Shown here: piece after piece, positions 17,755-27,379 of the stretch
How positions within the stretch are numbered: the first letter of the stretch is position 1
Layout: the number at the start of each line of letters is the position of its first letter
Assembly (NCBI GenBank): GCA_023393235.1
Contig: JAEWMH010000115.1
Coordinates: 8,996-72,995 of the forward strand
Length of the DNA: 64,000 nt
Origin: Bacillota bacterium
GTDB lineage: Bacteria > Bacillota > Bacilli > Paenibacillales > NBRC-103111
Direction: 5' to 3'
Made by a program: the position numbers and the translations under genes
Notes under the pieces: model-generated
What the model saw: only the letters and a program-made list of their open reading frames with translations
What the model was told of the DNA's origin: nothing
Database searches by the model: none

Positions 17755-19443
17755 ATGGGAAATTGGAAAAAAATCATGTTGTGGGGCATAGCTCTGGCAG
17801 CTGTGCTTACATTGGCGGGGTGCCAAGAGGATGCGGGCAAAGAGACCCTTCCAAACGCAGGGTCCGGTTCGCCTGTAACGGCGGGTGCAAGCTCCTCTCC
17901 GGGTTTAAGCAACCCCAGTCCTGAACCCAAAAGCGCCGCGGTACCCGAGGATGTGGGTAAGCTGCTGACAGATAAGGGCATTACCCCTATAAGCTATACG
18001 CCGCCGGGTGAAGACAAGCAGCCTGCTCTGTTGCGGGTTAAAGGAATGCCGTCTCCCGAACTCAATGTGGAGGGTCTGTACCGCGATTTGTTTTACGGAC
18101 TGGGGAATGCCCTGAAGTGGACGCTCTTCCGGGTGGAGGATGAACAGGGCACCGCCTTCATGGAGACAGACGCTGCCAGCCCCAAGGCCTTCCGGTTAGC
18201 TAAGATGAAGGGTGAGGCTTATTTTTTTGATAAGGAGAGTATCCGCACGTATCAGCCGGTAGATTCCCTTGCAGTCTCCGCCAAGCTGAATCCAGTGCTG
18301 CAGGCCGGGCTGGACGGCGGCTGGGCTCCCGGTTCACTGACCACGGTACTGGGAAAACAGGACAGCAGCTTCAACGGGTACGACATTTATTTTGATAAGC
18401 ATGTGGAGGTAGAGGGCGGGAACATATTGTCCAGCATTCTGTTCCGCAAGGAGTATGCGCAGCAAGTAATCGGTAATCTGGGCACAGCCTCCACCCGAGG
18501 GGATATCGAGTCGCTGCTGGGCAAACCACCCTTTGAGCAACCTGCTCCGCTGGCTGTATTCGGATATAAGCTGGAGCCATTCTACCTCTTCTTCAGCGGG
18601 GAGGCTCCTCCGTATGATATCGCTGTTTATCCGCGGAAAATGTCCGTCGGCAATAAAGGGCCGGAGCTGACGGAGCTCACCGCCACCAACACAGCTGGAA
18701 ACGGGCCGGATGTCCAGCAAGTAGTGGATCAGATGCGGGAGAAGTGGCCGGATTATGAGGTGTTCAGCAACAGCAGAGGCAGCTATGGTGTCACTTATCC
18801 CCACCGCGGGATTTGGGTGGATGACCTGTTGAGCGGAGATACGGATTACAAGGGCGGCTTCATCCAGCTTTATGGCAACTACGAAGGAAAGCTAACGGAG
18901 GACATCCGCATGCCGCAGGATGCCGATAAGCTGAAGAAGCTGGCTGCTTCCCCCGACTGGTCTGAGCCGCTGGCCTCCTACCGTTTCCGGCTGCATGAGG
19001 ATATGGTATTTAACCGGGAACAGGAGCGTCTGCAGAACGAACAGTTTATCCGGGATGCAGCGGCGAAAGAGGGAGTTACCTCCCCCAATGGCCGAATTAT
19101 TGCCAAAGCCAAGGACAACACCACCTACGAGCATGCCGGAATGTATTTGTTTTATCCCGGTAAGGAGCAGCCTTCCCGTGAGGTGCATATCGGCAATTTC
19201 ATTTGGAACATCAGCTGGCTGTCTGACAGGTATGTGATTTTTGAGGCTTCATTCCGGGGCATTGTTGCCTACGACACCGTTCAGAACAAGCTCATCAACA
19301 TTAAAACCTCCCCTGACTACGCCGACGACTACCGTCTGGTGGAGATCAAGGACGGAATCATCCGGTACACGGACGGCAAGACGGAGGCGGATCTGCCCTA
19401 CTCGTTCAATGACCGTGGGGAGCTGGTGCTGCCGCAAAAGTAG
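17755..19443 (+). CDS. Lipoprotein of unknown function
   Basis: About 562 residues. A lipoprotein signal ends in LTLAGC, so the mature protein should be anchored outside the membrane. A Ser/Pro/Gly-rich linker follows. The middle (roughly residues 60-300) contains GLYRDLFYGLGNALKWTLFR and a repeat-like SLTTVLGKQDSSF / DIESLLGKPPFEQ pair, where LGKP-type motifs suggest a small domain duplicated in tandem. The C-terminal 120 residues look beta-rich (WNISWLSDRYVIFEASF, YDTVQNKLINI), perhaps propeller blades. I do not recognise the family. It is monocistronic, divergent from ywhD and followed by a complex terminator. Confidence 0.75.
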   Translation: MGNWKKIMLWGIALAAVLTLAGCQEDAGKETLPNAGSGSPVTAGASSSPGLSNPSPEPKSAAVPEDVGKLLTDKGITPISYTPPGEDKQPALLRVKGMPSPELNVEGLYRDLFYGLGNALKWTLFRVEDEQGTAFMETDAASPKAFRLAKMKGEAYFFDKESIRTYQPVDSLAVSAKLNPVLQAGLDGGWAPGSLTTVLGKQDSSFNGYDIYFDKHVEVEGGNILSSILFRKEYAQQVIGNLGTASTRGDIESLLGKPPFEQPAPLAVFGYKLEPFYLFFSGEAPPYDIAVYPRKMSVGNKGPELTELTATNTAGNGPDVQQVVDQMREKWPDYEVFSNSRGSYGVTYPHRGIWVDDLLSGDTDYKGGFIQLYGNYEGKLTEDIRMPQDADKLKKLAASPDWSEPLASYRFRLHEDMVFNREQERLQNEQFIRDAAAKEGVTSPNGRIIAKAKDNTTYEHAGMYLFYPGKEQPSREVHIGNFIWNISWLSDRYVIFEASFRGIVAYDTVQNKLINIKTSPDYADDYRLVEIKDGIIRYTDGKTEADLPYSFNDRGELVLPQK

Positions 19444-19467
19444 CAGAAGGATATCTTTTGACCAAGA

Positions 19468-19556
19468 GCGTCATTGATGAATACGACAAGCTAGACGGGA
19501 GCAGAGATTTTCCGCTCCAATTCTAAGCCTGCCGTCCGTCAATGGCGTTTTTTTTC
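19468..19556 (+). terminator. Complex terminator after the lipoprotein gene
   Basis: GCGTCATTGA near 19468 can pair imperfectly with TCAATGGCG near 19548. An inner GGAGC/GCTCC hairpin nests between, and a run of eight T follows. The branched shape is less certain than a simple stem. Confidence 0.45.
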
Positions 19557-19690
19557 TAAAAATACAGATTGATTTTATAAATTAAAGATCGGGAGTAAGG
19601 AATTTAAAAGCGGTTTTTATCTTTTAGCGATTTCCGTCCTTGCAGATATTCTGTATAAATTATGAGCGTAGAGCTTAGCTCTCGAAGAAA

Positions 19691-19704
19691 TGAAAACGCT
19701 TTAT
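19691..19704. promoter_or_regulatory. cre-like site upstream of the PL6 lyase gene
   Basis: TGAAAACGCTTTAT matches 12 of 14 cre positions, missing the last two. It lies 32 bases before the lyase start, so CcpA control is plausible but unproven. Confidence 0.45.
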
Positions 19705-19735
19705 AATTGATGTGAGGTCAGGAGAGGTGAAGAAC

Positions 19736-22700
19736 ATGAAAGCTAGAAGAAGGAAAGCCTTAGCGAGGATACTGCATATCGCCCTGGTGCTGGTGCTTAT
19801 GCTTGGGGGACTTCCGTTAGCCCCCCCGACTGTACGAGCCGCTGCGGGCACACCGGGGGGAGTGGATGCCTCAGGACTCCGGCTTTGGCTCAAAGCCGAT
19901 CCGGGGAGTATCACATTAGGAGGGGACGGCGTTACCGAATGGAGAGACATGAGTTCCAACGGCAACCATTTTAAAAACGACGGCACCATCGAGGCCATTC
20001 GTACACGTCCGAAACCTAAGTATGTGCCCGGGAACGCGGCATTGAATTTCCAACCCGCTGTGAAGTTTGTACGAAGCGGCGGCAGCATTTTGCAGGATGT
20101 GGATGGTTTGTTTGCCCCCGGGGAGGTTGTGAAGCATGCCAGCCTGTTTACGGTCACCGGCGGTGCCGCATCCATGGCCAACTCGGCCGTCTTCACACAG
20201 CCTCTGGCATCAGGCAATTTGTTAGCCCATATCCCGCATACTTCGGGGGCGGCTGCAGGGAAGGGCAATGTTCTGTGGGATGTAGGGGAAAGCTCTACAA
20301 GGCTTTCGGCTGGCAATGCAGTTTCGCCAATCGAGTATAGTCTATGGGGGCTTCATTTTGACGCGGATCCGGCAGCAGTAAGCGAATCTGTTTATCAATC
20401 CATCGTCAAGGACGGGAAAGTCCAGGCTCAAACGACTCAGTCGCGGATTCCATTGACGGGGGGCGCCAGTGCCGGCGCCTCTATCGGTTCTGCTCCAGGA
20501 GGCGGGTCCGGGTATGACGGACATATGGGGGAACTGATTCTTTTTACGAATCCGTTGAACGCCACGCAAGCACGTCAAGTGGAAACATACATGGCCATTA
20601 AATATGGCTTGACATTGAAGGAAGGGAATTATGTATCCGCAGGCCCCGATCCGCAGGTGGTATGGGATGCAGCGGCTAACCTTGGATATTCCGGTAACCT
20701 TGCCGGAATAGCGCTGGATCAGGCCGGAGCGCTGGACCAACGGCAGAGCCGAAGCAGTGTGGGTGCGGCAGAGGATCAGATCATCGTAACGGCTAAGCAC
20801 GCATTGACAGACAAGCAATATTTGGTCTGGGGGGACAACGGCAGCACGGAACAGCCCATCCCTTATGGTTCCGGTTATCTGCGGTTGGCACGAGCCTGGA
20901 AAGTACAAAACACAGGCGGCACAGGGCAAGTACAAGTGGCTGTTCCGGTGGGCAAGATCCCTAGAGGCGGGGTATTGCTGACAAGCAATCACAGCAGCTT
21001 CGAGAATGCAACCGCCCTTCCATTAACCGAAGTAACGCTTTATGGCGCGCCGTATTATGCTGCTGATGTTTTACTTGCCAGCGGTACTTACTTCACATTC
21101 GCCGAAAAGCTGCCCGAGGTTCAACTGCTTTCTTTGGAGATTCGGGATGGAGCGCAAAATGTTTTGTCCGGATTCCATCCGACCCAAAATGACGGTTATA
21201 CGGCTGTGGTCCCTGCAGGAACCGCTGCCGTGAGCATCGCAGCCGAAACAGGCAGCGGTGTGACGATGAACATGTCCTTAACCAACTATCTCCAGCCGGA
21301 TGTGAAGGTTACCGCCCCCGCCAGTGTGCCGGTCGTGCCGGGGGTAAACAAACTGAAGATTGAGCTGACGGACGGGAGCTCGAACAATATTTATCATGTG
21401 GATATTATTCAGACTCTGGCTGTTGGGCCTGATGGTCAGGTTGCATTGAATGCAGGGTCTGTAACGGCAAGCACGTATCAAGCCAACACCAATTACCTCC
21501 CATCTAATACGGTAGACGGCAATTGGGAGGATCCGGAGAGCCGTTGGTCGGCTTCAGGTCAAGGCCAATGGCTGCAGTTCGATCTTGGGGTGCCCCATGC
21601 TGTTACGTATCTGAAGATTGCTTTTATGAATGCCAAAGAAAGATTATCCACCTTTGAAATCCTGGAGTCGAATGATCCCCAGTTCACCACCAGTACAGTG
21701 TTACTGCCGAAACGGAATAGCCGGGCGCTGCTGTCCACAGACAGTGTGTTGCAGCCGTATGTATTGAAGAAACCCGCGTCAGCCCGATACTTGCGGTTTG
21801 TCGGATATGGCAATAATGCAGCCGGCAGCTCCGGAAACTGGAATAGCCTTACGGAAATGATGCTCTACACAGGAACTCCTCCCGTGATTGTTGAGCCTGA
21901 AGAACCGGCCGGTCCGCCCCAAGCCGGGGATACGCCGGAAGGCCCCCCTCCGGTGCTCCGTGTAATGGAAGTCAGTACCGCTGACCAACTGCAGAGCGCG
22001 CTGGACGGGGTTACCCCGGGAGTTGAAATCCGGTTAAAGAATGGCTCCTACGAACAAAACGGGCCTTTCGTCATTAAGAATAAACAGGGAACTCCGGCAC
22101 TGCCGATTCGAATTACCGCCGAAGCGCCGGGAAAAGCCACAATTCAAGGCAATAGCTTCCTGCATATTGAAAACTCTTCATATGTGGAAGTCACCGGTCT
22201 CGAATTTAACAGCGGCATCGGCTCCCCGGGTTTGGATTACCGGGATGCTGATCCAGGCATCGCAGGCATATTGAAGGGCGAGAATCCGGCCACCAAGGAA
22301 ATAGGGTTATATCAGCAAGTGCATCCAGGCATCGAGCTTTATCATTCCAGCAATATTTCGATTATGCGGAACAAATTTGCGCTGGATGAAACAAGGCAGC
22401 CCTACCGGTTTAATGCCCCCGACGGCGTTGGCCAAGTATGGTGCTTAACGAATGTGGAGGGCAGCTGCCGGGTCGGTGGAGGAGATCAGTATAATCCAGA
22501 CCTCCCGGTATACAGCGGCGATACGCCTCATACGAACCCTGCATTGGTCACGGATAACGGAACCCACCGTCATTACATCCGTGTAGAAGGGATCAGCAGC
22601 CACAACCGGATCGCCTATAACGATATTGGACCCAAGAAGGGCTTCGGTGCAACGATTACGTATAACGGCCAGGAAGGGCACACGGTCTCGCAGTATGATG

Positions 22701-24694
22701 TCATTGAGTATAACCACTTCCATGACATCGGTCCAAGGGTGACGAATGGATTGGAGGTCATCCGGCTTGGTTTATCCGGGCTCTCCCTTGCCTCCGGTTA
22801 TGTGACCATCCAATATAACCTGTTCGAGGGGTTAAATGCCGAAGATGAAATCATCTCCGTCAAAAGCAGCGACAACGTCATCCGCTACAACACGATTCGA
22901 AATTCCTTTGGAGGCATCGTTGCACGCCACGGACACCGCAACAGCTTCTACGGCAACTTCATCATCGGGGACGGCAAAACGCCTGGATACAGCGGTTTCC
23001 GTATTTACGGAAATGACCATAAAATTTATAACAACTATATGGAAGGCCTCACAACCCAGGTAATCAGGCTGGATGGGGGCACCGTAGACGCGGGGCCGGA
23101 CAGCGGAACCAATCCCACCGTCAAGTGGAAGGAAGGCTCAACAGATCAATCCGCTGTCTTAAATACCCTTCCTCAAGAAAAGCAGACGGAGCTGCTGCGC
23201 GGCCATTGGCGCCAATATAACGTACAGGTCTATAACAACACCATAGTGAATGTCGGCAATAATACGACGGCCTTCAGCTTTGGGGGAAGAACCTACCAGC
23301 CGGTTAGCGCTGCGGTGTACAATAATCTCGTGTTCAGTAATGCAGGTACGATGTTCAATGAAACTGCGGCGGCTCAGAATGCCCCAATCCATGAGCGTCA
23401 GGTGTACGCAGGAAACCTGGCCGATGGGACTGCAACCTTGACCAATATTGCAGATGCGTCCAGGTTAGCGGCTCCGGCGATTGAAAAGAAACCGCTTCAG
23501 TTCGTCCGCAGCATGGACGGAATGATCCGGCTGTCTTCAGACAGTCCGGCCATAGATGCTGCCAAGGCACCCTACCTCCCCCAAGAGGATATGGATGGGC
23601 AGGTTCGTTACCATAAGCCTGACGCAGGGGCTGATGAATACAACCGCAGTGTCCCTGCGGCGCGGGGACCGTTAACCCCCGCTCAGGTGGGACCGTATGC
23701 AGGCCAGACTGCTCCGGAGGGTGAAGCGGGGCTTAGCAGCCTGTTCGTACAGGATGGTCAAACCCTGACCCCTTCCTTTGCCCCGGGAAAAACATTATAT
23801 TACGTAACGGTTCCCAATCAAGTCCAGCATCTTACGCTCATTCCTACGGCAATGACCGGCAGCTCTGCGGTCACTTTAACGGTGAACGGAACAAACCCTG
23901 ATACGGTGATGAGCGGGCAGCCAAGCCGCGTGAATAACCTTGCGGAAGGAAGCAATGTGATTACCCTTGAGGTGTCGTTGCCCTCCGGACAGAACAAGAT
24001 GTATACGGTGATTGCAAAACGTCTTCCGGGAGAATCCGGCAGCGGGTCATCCGGCGGGTCATCCGATCCGGCTCCAATGTCCCCAGCGCCGGCGCAGCTA
24101 CCGGAGAAACTACCGGAGCAGAAGCCAATTTCCGAGCTCCCGGTTCAGGAACCGCTGCCGCAGTTCTTGGACGCAGAAAAGCACTGGGCCGGGGAGGCCA
24201 TTGCTCAAGCTATCAAGAAGGGCCTTGTAGAGGGTTATCCTGACGGCACCTTTAAGCCGGATGCGCCTATCACAAGACTCCAATTCGCCGCCCTTCTCGT
24301 TAGATTGCTCGATTTGGAGGCAGATGCGCCTACTGCCGCTTACGCGGATCAAGCGGAATTTCCCGGTTGGGCCTCGGATGAGATTGCCGCTGCGGTGCAA
24401 GCAGGCATTCTTCAAGGGTACGAAGACGGAACCCTCCGTCCAAACCAAGAGCTTAATCGGGCAGAGATGATCACGATGCTGGTGCGGGCAAAAAAACCGG
24501 CCAAGGCTGCCGATCCTTCTGGACTGACCTTTAGTGACAAGGCAGACATTCCGGAGTGGGCCAAATCGCCCGCAGCCTATGCCATGGCAGAAGGACTTAT
24601 ACAGGGGAAAGCGCATAATCGCTTTGCGCCTAATGAAGTCGCCACCAGAGCAGAAGCAGTTACACTGCTGATGCGTATGTCGGATTCCAAATAA
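19736..24694 (+). CDS. Secreted multidomain PL6 polysaccharide lyase with SLH anchor
   Basis: A 1652-residue exoenzyme. Order: signal peptide (to about residue 37); LamG-like domain (40-260; ASGLRLWLKADPG); discoidin carbohydrate-binding domain (575-711); PL6 right-handed beta-helix lyase domain (743-1303); cadherin-like sandwich (1333-1428); three SLH domains (1476-1652) that would hold it on the cell wall. In EDEIISVKSS the probable calcium ligands Glu1036 and Glu1038 and the catalytic Lys1043 are present, and Arg1064 follows 21 residues later in ARHGHRN, as in chondroitinase B and PL6 alginate lyases. Known PL6 substrates are alginate and dermatan sulfate; the actual one is unknown. A cre-like site precedes it. 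Confidence 0.88.
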   Translation: MKARRRKALARILHIALVLVLMLGGLPLAPPTVRAAAGTPGGVDASGLRLWLKADPGSITLGGDGVTEWRDMSSNGNHFKNDGTIEAIRTRPKPKYVPGNAALNFQPAVKFVRSGGSILQDVDGLFAPGEVVKHASLFTVTGGAASMANSAVFTQPLASGNLLAHIPHTSGAAAGKGNVLWDVGESSTRLSAGNAVSPIEYSLWGLHFDADPAAVSESVYQSIVKDGKVQAQTTQSRIPLTGGASAGASIGSAPGGGSGYDGHMGELILFTNPLNATQARQVETYMAIKYGLTLKEGNYVSAGPDPQVVWDAAANLGYSGNLAGIALDQAGALDQRQSRSSVGAAEDQIIVTAKHALTDKQYLVWGDNGSTEQPIPYGSGYLRLARAWKVQNTGGTGQVQVAVPVGKIPRGGVLLTSNHSSFENATALPLTEVTLYGAPYYAADVLLASGTYFTFAEKLPEVQLLSLEIRDGAQNVLSGFHPTQNDGYTAVVPAGTAAVSIAAETGSGVTMNMSLTNYLQPDVKVTAPASVPVVPGVNKLKIELTDGSSNNIYHVDIIQTLAVGPDGQVALNAGSVTASTYQANTNYLPSNTVDGNWEDPESRWSASGQGQWLQFDLGVPHAVTYLKIAFMNAKERLSTFEILESNDPQFTTSTVLLPKRNSRALLSTDSVLQPYVLKKPASARYLRFVGYGNNAAGSSGNWNSLTEMMLYTGTPPVIVEPEEPAGPPQAGDTPEGPPPVLRVMEVSTADQLQSALDGVTPGVEIRLKNGSYEQNGPFVIKNKQGTPALPIRITAEAPGKATIQGNSFLHIENSSYVEVTGLEFNSGIGSPGLDYRDADPGIAGILKGENPATKEIGLYQQVHPGIELYHSSNISIMRNKFALDETRQPYRFNAPDGVGQVWCLTNVEGSCRVGGGDQYNPDLPVYSGDTPHTNPALVTDNGTHRHYIRVEGISSHNRIAYNDIGPKKGFGATITYNGQEGHTVSQYDVIEYNHFHDIGPRVTNGLEVIRLGLSGLSLASGYVTIQYNLFEGLNAEDEIISVKSSDNVIRYNTIRNSFGGIVARHGHRNSFYGNFIIGDGKTPGYSGFRIYGNDHKIYNNYMEGLTTQVIRLDGGTVDAGPDSGTNPTVKWKEGSTDQSAVLNTLPQEKQTELLRGHWRQYNVQVYNNTIVNVGNNTTAFSFGGRTYQPVSAAVYNNLVFSNAGTMFNETAAAQNAPIHERQVYAGNLADGTATLTNIADASRLAAPAIEKKPLQFVRSMDGMIRLSSDSPAIDAAKAPYLPQEDMDGQVRYHKPDAGADEYNRSVPAARGPLTPAQVGPYAGQTAPEGEAGLSSLFVQDGQTLTPSFAPGKTLYYVTVPNQVQHLTLIPTAMTGSSAVTLTVNGTNPDTVMSGQPSRVNNLAEGSNVITLEVSLPSGQNKMYTVIAKRLPGESGSGSSGGSSDPAPMSPAPAQLPEKLPEQKPISELPVQEPLPQFLDAEKHWAGEAIAQAIKKGLVEGYPDGTFKPDAPITRLQFAALLVRLLDLEADAPTAAYADQAEFPGWASDEIAAAVQAGILQGYEDGTLRPNQELNRAEMITMLVRAKKPAKAADPSGLTFSDKADIPEWAKSPAAYAMAEGLIQGKAHNRFAPNEVATRAEAVTLLMRMSDSK

Positions 24695-24712
24695 TTGGTG
24701 CAAGCAGGGGCA

Positions 24713-24745
24713 GCTTCCGTAATGGACAGTTGGCCCTGCTGTTTT
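24713..24745 (+). terminator. Terminator of the PL6 lyase gene
   Basis: AGCAGGG (24713-24719) pairs with CCCTGCT (24734-24740), followed by GTTTTGC. The lyase is therefore probably transcribed apart from the regulator that follows. Confidence 0.65.
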
Positions 24746-24817
24746 GCATCTACTGTACTCCCTGACCCATGGTGTATACTTTAGAGGCAGATATTTTTCA
24801 GATACGGGGGAACGGGT

Positions 24818-27133
24818 ATGCGTCTTCGCAAAATTCGTCTGGGTACTCAGAGTATCCTTGTTAATTGGCTCATTTCTTATATCTCCGTTCTCTTCGTTCC
24901 GATTGTGATCAGTATGATCTTATACACCGCAACCTGGCATGTAGTGGAGTCAGAGGTGAACCGGGCTAATGAGGCGATTCTGCAGCAAGTAGAGCAGGCC
25001 ATAGATAACAATCTCAGCGGCATCCAGCGGCTAAGTGTCGAGATGGCGTTAAGCAAACGTCTGGGTGGATTCATTAATGTTCCCAAGCCGTTCTCGGACA
25101 GCGATTATTATGATATTGTCAGTCTCGCCGGCGATCTTCGGATATATAAGATGGCCAATGACTTCATCGAAGAGATCTATGTTTATTATAAGAATAGCGA
25201 CACGGTGGTCTCCACGCGGGAACACATCAATAGCCGGAAGTTATTCGAGGCTATTTCGGGGCAGGATGACGGAAATGTTGACCATTGGAATGCCTTCTTC
25301 GGAAAACGGTATATTCAGGAATACGCGCCTGTAACACTCAAGCAGGATGAACAGCCTACGAAAGCAGTCATGTATGCCAAATCCATCCTGCTGGATAACC
25401 CCGAGCAGCCGGGAGCTGTGATCCTGTTTATTATTAATGAATCCAAGCTGCTGGAAAATATCAGATCCATGAATGAGACAACGATTGCTGTTATCGATAA
25501 GGATAACCGGCTCATTGCCTCCAACGGCCCAATGGACAGCTATCCTGAATTAATAGCTTATGATAAATTAACGGACAATAATGGCTTATTATACGGGGAA
25601 ATGTCAGGGGAAGAGGTTGCGGTCTCTTATACCACCTCCAAAAACAGCGCGTGGAAATACGTGACTATTGTGCCTTCCGAGCTGTTTGATGAGAAGATGA
25701 AATACGTGAAGAAGCTGATTTACATCAGTATCACGCTATGTATTCTGATCGGCGGATTGGTGACCTTTGTATTCATACACAGAAATTATAATCCCATGAA
25801 CTCACTCATCCGCAGCTTGTCTTCCCTGTCGGGCATCTCCTTCGAAAAGGGCTCTAATGAATACGGCTATCTGCAGGCGGCGCTTAACAACACCCTCGCG
25901 GAAAAGGAGAAGATCGGACAAAGACTTGAACAGCACCGCAACGCAATCCGCTCCCACTTCCTGCAGGGTCTCCTGAAGGGACGCTTGGATCAGAATGTGC
26001 CTGTATACGAAGCCCTTGCGGCGCATAACATACAAACCATCTCACCTGACTTTGCCGTTCTTTTGTTTCAGGTGGATGATTACGGCAAGTTCAATGAGAG
26101 CGGCTTCGAAAAGTCCCAAAAGGTAAAGCTGGTCCACTTTATTATTATGAACGTGGCCGAGGAGGTAGCAGGCGACGGGCATAACGCGATGGCGACTGAA
26201 ATTGATGATATGCTGGCCTGTATTATTAATTTGCAGGATGGGCATGAGGCGGGAGAAACAACCCGGATTGCGGAGCACATTAAGCAGTTCGTCCGGGATC
26301 ATTACCATATCCGTTTGACCATTGCAGTAAGCGGTATCCATCAGGATCTGGAGGGAATATCCAGAGCCCACCAGGATGCTCTGGCCGGTCTGGAGTACCG
26401 TTTAGTGATGGGAAGCGGCGAAATTATCCGGTATGAGGATCTTCCTAAGGGAGGGCTGGACCGGGAAAGCACCTGCTATTATTACCCATTGCATACAGAG
26501 CAGCAGCTGATTAATTTAGTGAAAACAGGTGATTACGAGAAGTCGAAGGCGTTGATTGACGAAGTAATTGACATCAATGTATCGGATGCTTCGCTATCGG
26601 TTTCCATGGCCAAGTTTCTGATGTTTGATCTCATCAGCACCATGCTCAAAACGATCGATGAGATTGGAGCAGGAGATAAGCGGGAGTTTATGAACAAAGT
26701 CAACGCAGTTGACCGATTAACTGCCTGTAAAACCATTAAGGAGATGAAGATTCAGATCGGAGATGTGTTAAGGCAGGTTTGTCAATCCATCCAGGAAGAA
26801 AGGAAGCAAGAGAGCAACCAGCTGAGCCAGCAGGTGATTGCTTTCGTCCGGGAGCATTATAGCTCAGATAGTCTCAATATTACGATGATTGGGGATGCCT
26901 TCCGGCTGACACCTTCTTATCTGTCGAAACAGTTCAAGGCACAGACAGGAGAAGCGCTCTTGGAATTCATTAATAAAACCCGGATCGAGGAAGCCAAACG
27001 GCTGCTATCGGAAGAAGCTTGCTCTATCATGGAAATAGCCCGGAGGGTGGGATATGCCGATATTAACACATTTAACCGGGTTTTCAAGAAATACGAAGGT
27101 GTTACGCCGGGAAAATACAAGGATATCGTTTGA
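24818..27133 (+). CDS. Membrane-bound AraC-family regulator (YesS/YtdP type)
   Basis: 771 residues. One transmembrane helix near residues 12-36 and a second near 297-318 (LIYISITLCILIGGLVTFVF) bracket an extracellular sensor of about 260 residues that looks Cache-like. The cytoplasmic half ends in an AraC DNA-binding domain (about 665-771; LTPSYLSKQFKAQTGEALLEFI and IMEIARRVGYADINTFNRVFK). Such one-protein sensors are common in Paenibacillus and normally control the adjacent sugar importer. It stands directly upstream of the binding-protein gene, so it probably detects an oligosaccharide outside the cell and switches on the genes from 27380 to 36219. Confidence 0.9.
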   Translation: MRLRKIRLGTQSILVNWLISYISVLFVPIVISMILYTATWHVVESEVNRANEAILQQVEQAIDNNLSGIQRLSVEMALSKRLGGFINVPKPFSDSDYYDIVSLAGDLRIYKMANDFIEEIYVYYKNSDTVVSTREHINSRKLFEAISGQDDGNVDHWNAFFGKRYIQEYAPVTLKQDEQPTKAVMYAKSILLDNPEQPGAVILFIINESKLLENIRSMNETTIAVIDKDNRLIASNGPMDSYPELIAYDKLTDNNGLLYGEMSGEEVAVSYTTSKNSAWKYVTIVPSELFDEKMKYVKKLIYISITLCILIGGLVTFVFIHRNYNPMNSLIRSLSSLSGISFEKGSNEYGYLQAALNNTLAEKEKIGQRLEQHRNAIRSHFLQGLLKGRLDQNVPVYEALAAHNIQTISPDFAVLLFQVDDYGKFNESGFEKSQKVKLVHFIIMNVAEEVAGDGHNAMATEIDDMLACIINLQDGHEAGETTRIAEHIKQFVRDHYHIRLTIAVSGIHQDLEGISRAHQDALAGLEYRLVMGSGEIIRYEDLPKGGLDRESTCYYYPLHTEQQLINLVKTGDYEKSKALIDEVIDINVSDASLSVSMAKFLMFDLISTMLKTIDEIGAGDKREFMNKVNAVDRLTACKTIKEMKIQIGDVLRQVCQSIQEERKQESNQLSQQVIAFVREHYSSDSLNITMIGDAFRLTPSYLSKQFKAQTGEALLEFINKTRIEEAKRLLSEEACSIMEIARRVGYADINTFNRVFKKYEGVTPGKYKDIV

Positions 27134-27154
27134 CCGGTTGAATCGTAGATCCAC

Positions 27155-27210
27155 AAAGGGCCCGTCCGTAAGCAGTTTATTATGCTTAGGGACAGACCCT
27201 TTTTCTTTTT
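27155..27210 (+). terminator. Terminator of the membrane AraC gene
   Basis: AAAGGG, GTCC and TAAGCA on the left pair with TGCTTA, GGAC and CCCTTT on the right, followed by TTTTTCTTTTT. Confidence 0.8.
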
Positions 27211-27379
27211 ACAGGTAAACTGCTGTTTTTGCATAGGCAGTGTTCCGGTTTTACAGACGGATTCCGGTTTTTGATGATGTTCAAAACCTGGTCCGCGGCC
27301 CATAATAAGGCCATGAGTGAGCCGGATAGCCGCCATGTCCGCTGTCAACACTTGCTCAACCTACATGAGGGGGATTTCT